A stretch of 43,776 bases of DNA from assembly GCA_023664265.1 (NCBI GenBank), contig JAMPFV010000019.1:1-43776 (forward strand). The letters run 5' to 3'. The notes under the pieces were generated by a model. The model was given only the letters and a program-made list of their open reading frames with translations, made no database searches and was not told the origin of the DNA. The stretch's first letter is position 1; each line of letters begins with the position of its first letter. Positions 24,084 to 31,707 of this stretch are shown here, piece after piece. Both the position numbers and the translations under genes were made by a program. This stretch comes from Roseburia sp. Lineage in GTDB: Bacteria; Bacillota; Clostridia; Lachnospirales; Lachnospiraceae.

Positions 24084-26144
24084 ATGAAAAGTATTTTTAA
24101 ACAGCTCTTGATTCCTATGATGACAGTAATCTGCACACTTGCAGCGGCGTTGGTCGTAGTCATTCTGGTTATTTTTACAACCTCCTATGAGAAAGACATT
24201 TATTCCAAAAATCAGGACATCTCGAATCTGCTGGCAGACCAGGTATCCTCGTTTATGGACGGGGCGTACAGTGTCAATCAGGCGCTTTCCGAGAATCCGA
24301 GCATTCTGACAATGGACACGGAAGTCCAGACATCGATTCTGGCGCAGTGCGTCGCGAACAATCCGTATCTGGACTTGATTTACATACAAGGGACGGATGG
24401 GATGCAGACGGGGCGCTCGTCGGGAGAGCTTGCGGACCGCTCCACGAGATGGTGGTTTACGCAGACGATGGCGGACAAGGTATCCTTTATATCAAAGTCC
24501 TATTATTCTGTTGCGACGGGCGCGACCTGCACCTCTATCTTTTTCCCCATGTACAAGGACGGGGAGATGATCGGCGTCTATGCGGCGGATTTAAAGCTTG
24601 ACACGCTCCAGAATCTGATTGGGGAATACTCCGGTGAAGCAGACGGGAGAATATCTTTTATTATTGATGGGGAGGGTGCGGTGGTGGCGCATCCCGACAC
24701 CACGCAGATTGAGGAATTATATAATTACAGGGACTTGACAAGGACGGTTTCGGTCAAGGATAACGCGGGGAACTCCGTTACGGACGCGGACGGGAACGTT
24801 GTCACGGAGGAGCATCCGCTGACGGTGACAGAGGACTTTGAGCAGGTGATCACACAGGTGATGGCGGGAAATACGGGAAGCGCCAAGGTCTCCTATGACG
24901 GGGCGGCGTACTACGCGAGCTATACGGCGATTCCGCTGAAGGGTGAATCGGATTCGTGGTCGCTGATAACCTTACATAAAAAAAGCGCGGCCATGGCCAT
25001 GGTCAATAAGCTGCTGGTAATCGCGGTCGTCATTTCGCTTGTCGTGATCGCTGCGGCGCTGGTGGTCGTAATTTTCCTTGCGCGCAAGCTGACAACCCCG
25101 GTCGTCTCCATGACAGGACTGATGAAGGAGGCTTCCGACGGCGATTTCTCGATTAAGGCGGATGAGGGCAGTCAGAATGAGGTCGGACAGCTTGCGAGGA
25201 GCTTTAATATCTTAGCCGGTAAGATTTCCGGTATTCTGTTTCGGATTACGGGGCACACGAAGGAGCTGCTTCTGTGCTCGGGCAGACTGCAGGATATAGA
25301 GGCGAATGTGGTGACGCTCAGCAGTGCGCTGAATGAAATATCGGAGGGCACGGTGAGACAGACGGCGGACGTAAATAACGTTGTGAACCGCATGGGCGAG
25401 ATGGAGGATAAGTTCAGGGAGCTCAAGGAGAAAAGCGGAAACCTGCTTGATGAGGCGGAGCACACGATTGCATCCGGCGAGGAGGGCTCTATAGGCATTC
25501 GGCAATTGGAGGAGCAGAACGGTTGTGTAGAAGAGAATGTAAGTCTTTCTTACCAAAAGATTAAGACCCTCGAGACGCATTCCGCCAAGATTACGGATAT
25601 TGTGGGCACCATTAACGGTATCGCGGAGGAAACGGGACTTCTGTCCTTGAATGCGAGCATTGAGGCCGCAAGAGCGGGAGAGCACGGACGGGGCTTTGCC
25701 GTTGTGGCGGAATCCGTCGGAAAGCTGGCGGCGGAATCGACCGCCGCGACCGCCGATATTGAAAAGATTATGGGAGAGCTTTATAAAGATATTAAAGAGA
25801 CTGTCTCAAACATTGAAGAGGTAAAAAATGCGATGGCTGCGCAGATACAGGCGACGCAGCAGGTAAAGAAAATTTTCCATGATTTTAAGGCGCTTGCCGA
25901 GCAGACAAGCGATTCCGTAACGGGAATTAACGAGCTGATTGAAGAAATGTATGAAATTGATCGTTCCATTGTGGGAGCGGCACAGAGCATTCGGGATATT
26001 TCCCAAAATATTGAGGAGCTGTCAGGCGAAGCGGCAGGCTCGCTGGACGAGGAACTCAAGGATATTCAGAGCGGCGCGCAGAGCCTTACGGCGATTTCCG
26101 GCGAGCTGGAGCAGGAGATGGCGAAGTTCAAGCTGAACAGTTAG
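24084..26144 (+). CDS. methyl-accepting chemotaxis protein with Cache-type sensor
   Basis: The 686-residue product has a first membrane helix (about 8-33), a large extracellular region (about 34-300) with features of a double Cache domain (dSTRWWFTQ-like RSTRWWF, then VAADLKLDTLQNLI), a second helix (about 308-332), a HAMP segment, and a cytoplasmic signalling domain. The hairpin tip reads EETGLLSLNASIEAARAGEHGRGFAVVAESV around residue 514. Cache receptors usually bind small molecules such as amino acids or organic acids. No other chemotaxis genes are in the window, so it must work with a remote cluster. Confidence 0.9.
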   Translation: MKSIFKQLLIPMMTVICTLAAALVVVILVIFTTSYEKDIYSKNQDISNLLADQVSSFMDGAYSVNQALSENPSILTMDTEVQTSILAQCVANNPYLDLIYIQGTDGMQTGRSSGELADRSTRWWFTQTMADKVSFISKSYYSVATGATCTSIFFPMYKDGEMIGVYAADLKLDTLQNLIGEYSGEADGRISFIIDGEGAVVAHPDTTQIEELYNYRDLTRTVSVKDNAGNSVTDADGNVVTEEHPLTVTEDFEQVITQVMAGNTGSAKVSYDGAAYYASYTAIPLKGESDSWSLITLHKKSAAMAMVNKLLVIAVVISLVVIAAALVVVIFLARKLTTPVVSMTGLMKEASDGDFSIKADEGSQNEVGQLARSFNILAGKISGILFRITGHTKELLLCSGRLQDIEANVVTLSSALNEISEGTVRQTADVNNVVNRMGEMEDKFRELKEKSGNLLDEAEHTIASGEEGSIGIRQLEEQNGCVEENVSLSYQKIKTLETHSAKITDIVGTINGIAEETGLLSLNASIEAARAGEHGRGFAVVAESVGKLAAESTAATADIEKIMGELYKDIKETVSNIEEVKNAMAAQIQATQQVKKIFHDFKALAEQTSDSVTGINELIEEMYEIDRSIVGAAQSIRDISQNIEELSGEAAGSLDEELKDIQSGAQSLTAISGELEQEMAKFKLNS

Positions 26145-26209
26145 AGAAATATCCGGAAGTTTTGCCCGATATGCGTGACAGGACTGAAATCCATGCCCGC
26201 ACAGAAAGG

Positions 26210-26238
26210 TTGTGTTTTACCTGATGGTATGGTAAAGT
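26210..26238 (+). promoter_or_regulatory. possible promoter
   Basis: TTGTGT (26210-26215) and TAAAGT (26233-26238) are 17 bases apart, upstream of the gene at 26280. The match is only moderate. Confidence 0.4.
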
Positions 26239-26279
26239 AGAAGCAGAAACGGATTTACAAAGGATGGAGGGTGCGGGAT

Positions 26280-27044
26280 ATGTTTGATGCATGGCTGGAG
26301 CAGGAGGAACAAACGGCAAAGGAGAAATGCCGGACGGCTCGTATATTGAGGATTTTATGGATGGTGATTATGCTGCCCATGGCGCTGATGCAGGTGATTT
26401 TAATGTTGGACGGCATGGGAGGGGAACTGTACATACTGAGTATCGTCTTTTGGATTCTGCTTATTGTCGGGAGCTGGTTTATTTTTTCACTCGGGAGCCA
26501 TAAAAAGCTGTTTATGAAGCCCCTTCTGGCGTCGGTCGAGCGGGAGCTGCCGACGGACGCGGAGAAGCAGGAGTTTGTACGGCAGATGCAGAGCGCGGGC
26601 GCAGGCATTGCCTATGCTCCGGTTCCGCAGGGGAAAGCGTGCGATATGCGGGTCGCGGCGGATTACTGTTATTACCGGGAGATGCGAAAAAGCCGCATTA
26701 TCCGGAACCGTGAAATCAAAAGGGTGTTGCTCGCTCCGAGCACCTATACCGTGGGCCGCGGACATCAGCGGAGCTGTTATGTGCTGAAGCTGTTTACCGC
26801 CGAGGATGAGAAAAATCCGGCTTGGAAGGCATATTTTGTGCGGGAGGACGAGCTGTATGACGCATTCGGGAAGCTCCAGGAGGGCCTGCCGCAGGAGGTC
26901 GTTGTTCAGGATGATGTGGCGTATGGAAAGACAGAAGAGGGGGAAAAGGAAGCAAAGAAGAAAGCGCTGTTCAATCTGGTGATGTCCGTTATTCTTGTGG
27001 CAATTATGATAGCCCTGATAAAGCTGAGCAGAAGCGCACCATAA
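26280..27044 (+). CDS. membrane protein of unknown function
   Basis: The 254-residue product has two hydrophobic helices near the N-terminus (about 25-45 and 50-70), a soluble middle part of about 130 residues and one helix at the C-terminus (about 230-250). No enzymatic motif is visible. ATG 26280 is chosen because GGAGG lies at 26266-26270; a GTG three codons earlier is too close to it. It may be co-transcribed with the next small gene 52 bases later. Confidence 0.65.
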   Translation: MFDAWLEQEEQTAKEKCRTARILRILWMVIMLPMALMQVILMLDGMGGELYILSIVFWILLIVGSWFIFSLGSHKKLFMKPLLASVERELPTDAEKQEFVRQMQSAGAGIAYAPVPQGKACDMRVAADYCYYREMRKSRIIRNREIKRVLLAPSTYTVGRGHQRSCYVLKLFTAEDEKNPAWKAYFVREDELYDAFGKLQEGLPQEVVVQDDVAYGKTEEGEKEAKKKALFNLVMSVILVAIMIALIKLSRSAP

Positions 27045-27095
27045 AAAGCTTTCCTGATAATGATCGGTATTTGCGGACGGAATGGAGTGATGGGA

Positions 27096-27455
27096 ATGTA
27101 TTTTTCCTCACCGGAGGAATTGAAAGAGATTGTCCCGGTACAGGATGGTATTTGGAATAAGGAATATCTGTATGAATATTTGGTCTGGAGCGCAAATATT
27201 CGATTTAAGGAGTACATTAACAGGTTTTTTGGCGATTGGCTTGCGGATGAAGGCTTGGCCGATATGTTGTTTTCATTCCTGTTGAATGATGATTACGATG
27301 GTTCTGACTGCCAAATCGGCGCAGCCCGTCTGATAGCGAGAATGGACAGGCGGCTGCTCCGGGACAAAAAGGAACTGCTGCTCAGAGCGCAGTGCAATGA
27401 GGTGCATTGGAAGAGACCTTTTCCCGATGCGGAGAGCTTAGCGTGGCTGGTATAA
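27096..27455 (+). CDS. small protein of unknown function
   Basis: The 119-residue product is rich in aromatic and charged residues (MYFSSPEELKEIVPVQDGIW, INRFFGDWLADE) and has no signal peptide or membrane helix. No family is recognised. The start at ATG 27096 has GGAG 8 bases upstream; ATG 27060 and 27090 are in frame but poorly placed. It is followed by about 55 bases before the promoter of the next RNA element. Confidence 0.5.
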   Translation: MYFSSPEELKEIVPVQDGIWNKEYLYEYLVWSANIRFKEYINRFFGDWLADEGLADMLFSFLLNDDYDGSDCQIGAARLIARMDRRLLRDKKELLLRAQCNEVHWKRPFPDAESLAWLV

Positions 27456-27511
27456 TTGCCGAAAGCGGAAAGAAGCGGCTCCCGAAAAATGACAAAAATG
27501 TCGCAAAATGG

Positions 27512-27540
27512 TTGACAAAATATGCTCGAAGAGGTATATT
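27512..27540 (+). promoter_or_regulatory. promoter of the upstream abiF-type RNA
   Basis: TTGACA (27512-27517) and TATATT (27535-27540) are 17 bases apart. Transcription would begin near 27547, a few bases before the RNA's outer stem, as expected for a dedicated small-RNA promoter. Confidence 0.7.
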
Positions 27541-27546
27541 ATAATT

Positions 27547-27605
27547 AATCGATCCCACCAAGCCTAGGCAGCGTCGCTGCATGCGTAACATGGTGGGACT
27601 TTTGC
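27547..27605 (+). ncRNA. abiF-type structured RNA, upstream copy
   Basis: An 8-bp outer stem, TCCCACCA (27553-27560) with TGGTGGGA (27591-27598), encloses a loop that starts AGCCTA, contains a hairpin GCAGC-GTC-GCTGC (27568-27580), and ends TGCGTAACA. CTTTT follows the outer stem. The same arrangement with a different stem sequence recurs at 28349-28388. The position directly before an Abi_2-type gene, and the AAGCCTA/GCGTAACA pattern, agree with the described abiF RNA motif as I remember it; I could not compare with the Rfam model. As the partner of a HEPN-type toxin it would act as an RNA antitoxin. Confidence 0.65.
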
Positions 27606-27624
27606 TTATATGGGGAGAATAAAA

Positions 27625-28334
27625 ATGCCGCAGGAGATAAAACCATTTAGGACAATTGAAGAACAAATGATGATTCTCAAGGAAAGAGGACTGATCATTG
27701 ATGATGAGGAAGAAGCGAAGAAATTCTTGGGGAATTTGAATTATTACAGGCTGAGTGCATATACGCTTACGTTGAGAAAGAATAATCGATTTTATGATAA
27801 TGTTCATTTTTCTAATGTAATGCAAATATATAATTTTGATATGGAATTAAGAGCGGCCCTCATGTATTTGCTTGAGAGCATAGAGATTTCAATGCGCACA
27901 TATATCGGATATTTTCATGGAAAGGCGTATGGCGCGTTAGGATATTATGAGGCTTCTGCGTTTGAGGACAAGGAACGGTTTAAGAAATTTACGGAGGATT
28001 ATAAAAGCGCCATTGATGAATATGGGGATAAGGAAATATTTGTGCACACAGAGGGCGGCTTTACAATCGTCAAATACCTTTTTCACTTCGACCGGGAAAA
28101 AAGGACAAGCAGATATTTAGGGACAGGGGCATATCCATTAACAGAGCAGGAAAGCAGTTATTTGCGTATATTGTCGTGATGAAAAAATTGGTGCAGGATG
28201 AAAGTGTATGGGAGGCCTTTGCGGAACAATTGAGTAATTTAATAAATAAGTATCCTTTTGTGAGATTGGGGCATTATGGCTTTATTGATAATTGGAAATT
28301 AATTTTGGGAATAAAAACGCCCTTCGGGACATAG
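27625..28334 (+). pseudogene. decayed AbiF/Abi_2-family abortive-infection gene
   Basis: ATG 27625 (GGGGAG upstream) opens a frame with the Abi_2 N-terminus: KPFRTIEEQMMILKERGLII, NYYRLSAYTL, FDMELRAALMYLLESIEISMRT. It ends at 28179 in an unrelated-looking tail. The family C-terminus is found in another frame from about 28140 to TAG 28332-28334, reading KQLFAYIVVMKKLV then NLINKYPFVRLG and GFIDNW. Between them the segment of about 60-90 residues that normally carries the RN(x)3H HEPN ribonuclease motif is missing. The gene has therefore suffered a deletion and a frameshift. Intact relatives are about 300 residues, act as RNA-cutting toxins in phage defence, and are paired with the RNA found on either side here. 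Confidence 0.75.
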
Positions 28335-28348
28335 AGTATGAATATAGT

Positions 28349-28388
28349 TCCTGACAAGCCTATCAGATTGACGCGTAACAGGTCAGGA
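28349..28388 (+). ncRNA. abiF-type structured RNA, downstream copy
   Basis: A 7-bp outer stem, TCCTGAC (28349-28355) with GTCAGGA (28382-28388), encloses AAGCCTA, a small hairpin TCA-GAT-TGA, and CGCGTAACAG. The two conserved strings match the upstream copy at the same structural positions, while the stem sequences differ, which is what a conserved RNA fold looks like. No convincing promoter was found just upstream; it could be read from the pseudogene transcript. It ends only a few bases before the convergent membrane-protein gene. Confidence 0.55.
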
Positions 28389-28394
28389 CATGGT

Positions 28395-28880
28395 TCATTT
28401 CCGATTCTCAACATCAATGCTCTTTTTGTGTTGAATATGTATGCCTATATGACCGATACCTAAAATAAGCGTTGCCATTAACATACATATAACTTTTCCA
28501 TACATTCCCAACATAAAAAATGCGATAACCGGAAGAGTTGCCCCGGCAAGGGGTATCCCTAAAAAGCTGCTGTAAAAGTCTGATAATTTGCGCTCGCTCC
28601 GAAAATAACGTACCCACCATGCTTCATACAGTATCATTAAAATGAAAGCTGCAATCAGCCATAACGACCAAAGCGTCCATGGATGTATATTAAAATCGGA
28701 AAACGCCAATGAACAGCAACAGGTCAATATTTCCCCTAATCTTTCAAAAAATTGCAAAATTTTATTTTCTTTTTTAGCGGTATATCCTTGTGGCATTCTT
28801 TTTGACCACATGATATTGGGAATAAATAACATCAGCAAAAAAAGTAATCCCATATATGAAAATCCAAAATTTCCAAACAT
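28395..28880 (-). CDS. small multi-pass membrane protein in a PadR operon
   Basis: The 161-residue product has about four hydrophobic helices (YMGLLFLLMLFIPNIMW near the start, then LWSLWLIAAFILMILY, LPVIAFFMLGMYG and VICMLMATLILGIGHIGIH). No family name is certain; similar small proteins often accompany PadR regulators. ATG 28880 follows the TAG of the PadR gene by one base and has GGGG upstream, so translation is coupled. It is last in the three-gene minus-strand operon. Confidence 0.65.
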   Translation of the reverse strand: MFGNFGFSYMGLLFLLMLFIPNIMWSKRMPQGYTAKKENKILQFFERLGEILTCCCSLAFSDFNIHPWTLWSLWLIAAFILMILYEAWWVRYFRSERKLSDFYSSFLGIPLAGATLPVIAFFMLGMYGKVICMLMATLILGIGHIGIHIQHKKSIDVENRK

Positions 28881-28881
28881 A

Positions 28882-29442
28882 CTAATCCCCATGCCTTTCC
28901 GCAACGCCGGTCAAAAGTTTTTTTGCTTCCTTACACCATTCCAAATACGTCTGATAGGTTTTTATCCCAAACGTTACCGTAAGCAGATAATATTTGTGTG
29001 CACTATCCTCATTCAGGACTTTATTTAAAATTGCTTCCGCATGTAAAAGATATGGCAGTTCTTCTTCAATTTTCTTTTCAAACGTTTCGATATGAATGAG
29101 GGCCTGTTCTTCACCTTTCTCACTTCCAAAAAATAATTTTAGCAGTGTCTCGTAACGAAGCTCATCTTTTTCAACAGGTAATGAAAGCCAATTTTTCAAA
29201 TAATCGCGCCCGGTTTCTGTTATGGTGTAGATCAGTTTGCTCCGTTTGCTGTCGGTATCTTCCCTTTTCACAGCAAGACCGCGATTGACTAAATCATTCA
29301 AGGCGGGGTATATGCTGCCATAGCTTGCGCCCCAAAAATATTTAAGAGCGGTATCCATTCGCTTTTTGATTTCATATCCCGTTAATTCCTCATGGCTTAG
29401 CAGTCCTAAAATCACACAATCAATCTTTTTTTCATTTGCCAT
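28882..29442 (-). CDS. PadR-family transcriptional regulator
   Basis: The 186-residue product has an N-terminal winged helix typical of PadR (VILGLLSHEELTGYEIKKRMD, then YGSIYPALNDLVNRGLA and YTITETGRDYL) and a long C-terminal helical part used for dimer formation, as in the PadR-s2/Vir groups. ATG 29442 with AAGGAAG upstream is chosen over an in-frame start ten codons earlier. It overlaps the end of the ferredoxin gene by 11 bases. PadR proteins usually repress their own operon and respond to small ligands or antibiotics; the palindrome at 30205-30229 is its likely site. Confidence 0.88.
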   Translation of the reverse strand: MANEKKIDCVILGLLSHEELTGYEIKKRMDTALKYFWGASYGSIYPALNDLVNRGLAVKREDTDSKRSKLIYTITETGRDYLKNWLSLPVEKDELRYETLLKLFFGSEKGEEQALIHIETFEKKIEEELPYLLHAEAILNKVLNEDSAHKYYLLTVTFGIKTYQTYLEWCKEAKKLLTGVAERHGD

Positions 29443-30184
29443 TTCTATCTTCCTTTCTTTCAACCGCTCCAAAATTCAAAACGTTTTTAGGGCAATTATC
29501 TATGCAGGCCCCACACTGGATACATTCTTGATTGATGATTTTTTCATGTTTTATTTCTTCCATGACGTCAATCCCCATAGGACAAACATGATTACACTTT
29601 CCGCATGAAATACACTTCTCCTTTTCGTCTGCTCTAATATGTATTCCCGGCAGATGTAAAATCCTGCGAAGTTTTATTCCTGATATCATAAAGGGAGCCA
29701 TCCAGCAAAGGTAATGACAGAAGGCTCGTTTCCCAAATAAGATTGAGGGGATAAATATCAAACAGATAATCCCATAATAGATAATATAGCTTTGAACGGA
29801 AGAAACAGAGATGCCATTTTCTGTTTCATAGAAAAAATTTATTGAGATAATTTCCCCGCTATGAAAGTAACACGCGCTGACGATGATGAACCAGATACCC
29901 CATATTGCAAATTTAATATAATTCCACCACCCTTGCTTTGGCTTTTTTTCATTGACTGCAAAGATACACTCCTGCAATCCTCCCGCCGGACAAAGATAGG
30001 AGCAAAACAATCTTCCGAAAGGGACAGACATCAAAAACATAAAAGCAAAAATTATAAAACTTCCGTTGATTATTCCATTCAGTCCCGCATTTATGATTAA
30101 GGCAGGACTGAAATAGTATAATGTGACAGGAAACAGGAGTAATGAAATAATCAGCAATAGTTTTCGTACCCGTTGTCTTTTCAT
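29432..30184 (-). CDS. NapH-like membrane protein with two 4Fe-4S clusters
   Basis: The 250-residue product has four or five membrane helices with two CxxxCP/C-type motifs (CSYLCPAGG and CHYLCWMAPF) of the NapH/NosR/CcoG group, then a C-terminal ferredoxin-like part with CISCGKCNHVCP and CIQCGACIDNCP, which should hold two 4Fe-4S clusters. Such proteins pass electrons between membrane carriers and soluble partners. ATG 30184 with GGAGGTGCTT upstream is chosen. It is first in the operon with padR and a small membrane protein. The electron donor and acceptor are unknown. Confidence 0.85.
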   Translation of the reverse strand: MKRQRVRKLLLIISLLLFPVTLYYFSPALIINAGLNGIINGSFIIFAFMFLMSVPFGRLFCSYLCPAGGLQECIFAVNEKKPKQGWWNYIKFAIWGIWFIIVSACYFHSGEIISINFFYETENGISVSSVQSYIIYYGIICLIFIPSILFGKRAFCHYLCWMAPFMISGIKLRRILHLPGIHIRADEKEKCISCGKCNHVCPMGIDVMEEIKHEKIINQECIQCGACIDNCPKNVLNFGAVERKEDRNGK

Positions 30185-30204
30185 AAGCACCTCCGCAAAA
30201 TCGA

Positions 30205-30229
30205 ATAATATATCAGATTGACATATTAT
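30205..30229. promoter_or_regulatory. operator palindrome at the PadR operon promoter
   Basis: TAATATATCA (30206-30215) and TGACATATTA (30219-30228) form a 10-bp inverted repeat with one mismatch and a 3-base centre, extended by one A-T pair on each side. It overlaps the -10 box and the start point of the minus-strand promoter, as expected for a repressor site. Confidence 0.65.
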
Positions 30230-30253
30230 ACACCATATAAATTTTGATTGCAA
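30225..30253 (-). promoter_or_regulatory. promoter of the ferredoxin-padR operon
   Basis: On the minus strand TTGCAA (30253-30248) and TATAAT (30230-30225) are 17 bases apart, about 40 bases before ATG 30184. Confidence 0.7.
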
Positions 30254-30406
30254 CCGGAAATCAGAGACAGTGAATCTGTACCACAGAACAGGAAACCGAC
30301 AGAAGAAACCGCAGGACGCATAGGAACTTGAAAAGACGGTACCGCCCTTGTAATCGGGGCTGTACCGCCTAATCTGAAATTAATCACTATGCTCTTTCCA
30401 TAAGGT

Positions 30407-30459
30407 GCGAATTTGTGCCCCAAGCACAAATTTGCGTGTGAAAAATTCATTTTTCACAC
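30407..30459. repeat. two adjacent inverted repeats
   Basis: GCGAATTTGTGC (30407-30418) pairs with GCACAAATTTGC (30424-30435) with one wobble. It is followed directly by GTGTGAAAAAT (30436-30446) and ATTTTTCACAC (30449-30459), a perfect 11-bp inverted repeat. They lie in the 336-base stretch between the ferredoxin and rubrerythrin genes (30185-30520), downstream of rubrerythrin. No U-run follows on either strand. The rest of the stretch (30260-30400) shows no gene and looks like a dispersed intergenic element. Confidence 0.65.
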
Positions 30460-30520
30460 CACTTCCCTCTAACCGCAAACCCTTGATTCCCGCGAGGTTG
30501 TTGACTTACGGTATTTTTGA

Positions 30521-31060
30521 TTAACCGAAGTACCTCCTCAACAGTCCTTCAAAGGCCTTCCCGTGTCTCGCTTCGTCCTTTGCCATCTCGTGCACGGTAT
30601 CATGGATGGCATCCAGATTTGCCGCCTTCGCGCGCTTCGCAAGGTCGAACTTGCCTGCGGTAGCGCCGTTCTCCGCCTCCACGCGCATCTCAAGGTTCTT
30701 CTTGGTGGAGTCAGTTACAACCTCGCCGAGCAGCTCCGCGAACTTCGCCGCGTGCTCCGCCTCCTCCCAAGCCGCCTTCTCCCAGTACAGGCCGATTTCA
30801 GGATAGCCCTCTCTGTGCGCGACCCGCGCCATCGCAAGATACATGCCAACCTCTGTGCACTCGCCGTTGAAGTTCGCTCTCAAATCCGCAAGGATATCCT
30901 CGCTGACGCCCTGGGCAACGCCCACAACATGCTCCGCGGCCCAAGTCCGCTCGTCATTCTGCGCCACAAACTTCTCAGCGGGAACCCCGCACTGCGGGCA
31001 CTTCTCCGGCGCGCTGTCTCCCTCGTGAACATAACCGCATACACTGCATACAAATTTCAT
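30521..31060 (-). CDS. reverse rubrerythrin (rubredoxin domain first)
   Basis: The 179-residue product has an N-terminal rubredoxin-type iron site ([10 protein letters not shown] ... CPQCGVP) followed by a four-helix di-iron domain with [21 protein letters not shown] and DEARHGKAF carrying the Glu and His ligands. This reversed order is known from clostridial proteins that reduce hydrogen peroxide and oxygen. ATG 31060 with GGAGG upstream is chosen. The gene follows perR after about 30 bases and is probably co-transcribed with and controlled by it, which fits peroxide defence in an anaerobe. Confidence 0.9.
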   Translation of the reverse strand: MKFVCSVCGYVHEGDSAPEKCPQCGVPAEKFVAQNDERTWAAEHVVGVAQGVSEDILADLRANFNGECTEVGMYLAMARVAHREGYPEIGLYWEKAAWEEAEHAAKFAELLGEVVTDSTKKNLEMRVEAENGATAGKFDLAKRAKAANLDAIHDTVHEMAKDEARHGKAFEGLLRRYFG

Positions 31061-31089
31061 ATCTTTTTCCTCCGTTTCCGCCATTTCGG

Positions 31090-31476
31090 CTATTCTTTTA
31101 GACACTCCTTGCAGAGTCCGTGAAAATAAATGCTATGTCCCTGTATCATCCCGTCAAAGTGTCTGCCCGCCTCCTCGTCAAGGGAGGGAAGCCCCTCAAG
31201 CTGCAGATCCAGAACACACCCACAGCCGGAACACACGAAATGATGATGAGGGGATGTATCTGCATCAAAGTGAACCGTGTCCGAATCCCCAAAGGAAAGC
31301 TTTTGGATAAGGCCCGCGTCGGCAAGCCGGGCAAGATTCCGGTAAACGGTTCCCAGGCTGATGTTCGGGTACTCCTGCTTTACATGGGAATAGATAACAT
31401 CTGCAGTTGGATGGTCTTTTCTCGTCGCGAGAAAAGACAGGATAGCCTCTCTCTGGCGGCTGTACCTCATCATCAT
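31090..31476 (-). CDS. perR: Fur-family peroxide regulator, PerR-like
   Basis: The 128-residue product has the Fur winged helix ([27 protein letters not shown]) and two CxxC zinc pairs (C82/C85 and C122/C125). The regulatory metal ligands of Bacillus subtilis PerR (H37, D85, H91, H93, D104) have counterparts at H22, D71, H77, H79 and D90 with the same spacing, and the key Asp rather than Glu supports PerR over Fur. The first of three consecutive ATG codons (31476) is chosen, with AAAGG upstream. Oxidation of the His ligands by peroxide would release it from DNA and switch on its own gene and rubrerythrin. Confidence 0.88.
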   Translation of the reverse strand: MMMRYSRQREAILSFLATRKDHPTADVIYSHVKQEYPNISLGTVYRNLARLADAGLIQKLSFGDSDTVHFDADTSPHHHFVCSGCGCVLDLQLEGLPSLDEEAGRHFDGMIQGHSIYFHGLCKECLKE

Positions 31477-31501
31477 GGTTCTGTGGCCTTTCTGAAACCG
31501 G

Positions 31502-31557
31502 GTGCATGGGAGACATGCACTTTTCATAAAACAATAACAGGAACAATTACTGTTATT
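31502..31557 (-). promoter_or_regulatory. leader hairpin and operator-like repeat of the perR operon
   Basis: AATAACAG (31533-31540) and CTGTTATT (31550-31557) form a perfect 8-bp inverted repeat next to the -10 box. The minus-strand sequence TTATAATAACAGTAA (31560-31546) matches the Per-box consensus at about 11 of 14 defined positions. A second inverted repeat, GTGCATG (31502-31508) and CATGCAC (31514-31520), is in the leader before the start codon. Confidence 0.5.
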
Positions 31558-31583
31558 ATAAATAGAAAATATATAATAATCAA
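31555..31583 (-). promoter_or_regulatory. promoter of the perR-rubrerythrin operon
   Basis: On the minus strand TTGATT (31583-31578) and TATAAT (31560-31555) are 17 bases apart. The -10 box overlaps the putative Per box. Confidence 0.6.
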
Positions 31584-31707
31584 GGCGAAATTCAAAATAT
31601 TTTTTAAAAGACAATAAAAAAATCATAAATAAAATCAAAAACCTCTATATTTCAGCCGAGAGTATGATAAAATGACAATAGATATTCAAGGAAAGGAACA
31701 TCAGGTT

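Noticed and set aside
28642..29028. 128-residue plus-strand open frame
   Set aside because: It is antisense to the PadR gene and its small membrane-protein partner, which have good starts and coupling.
30226..30450. 74-residue minus-strand open frame
   Set aside because: It covers the promoter and hairpin region upstream of the ferredoxin gene, has no ribosome site and no recognisable sequence.
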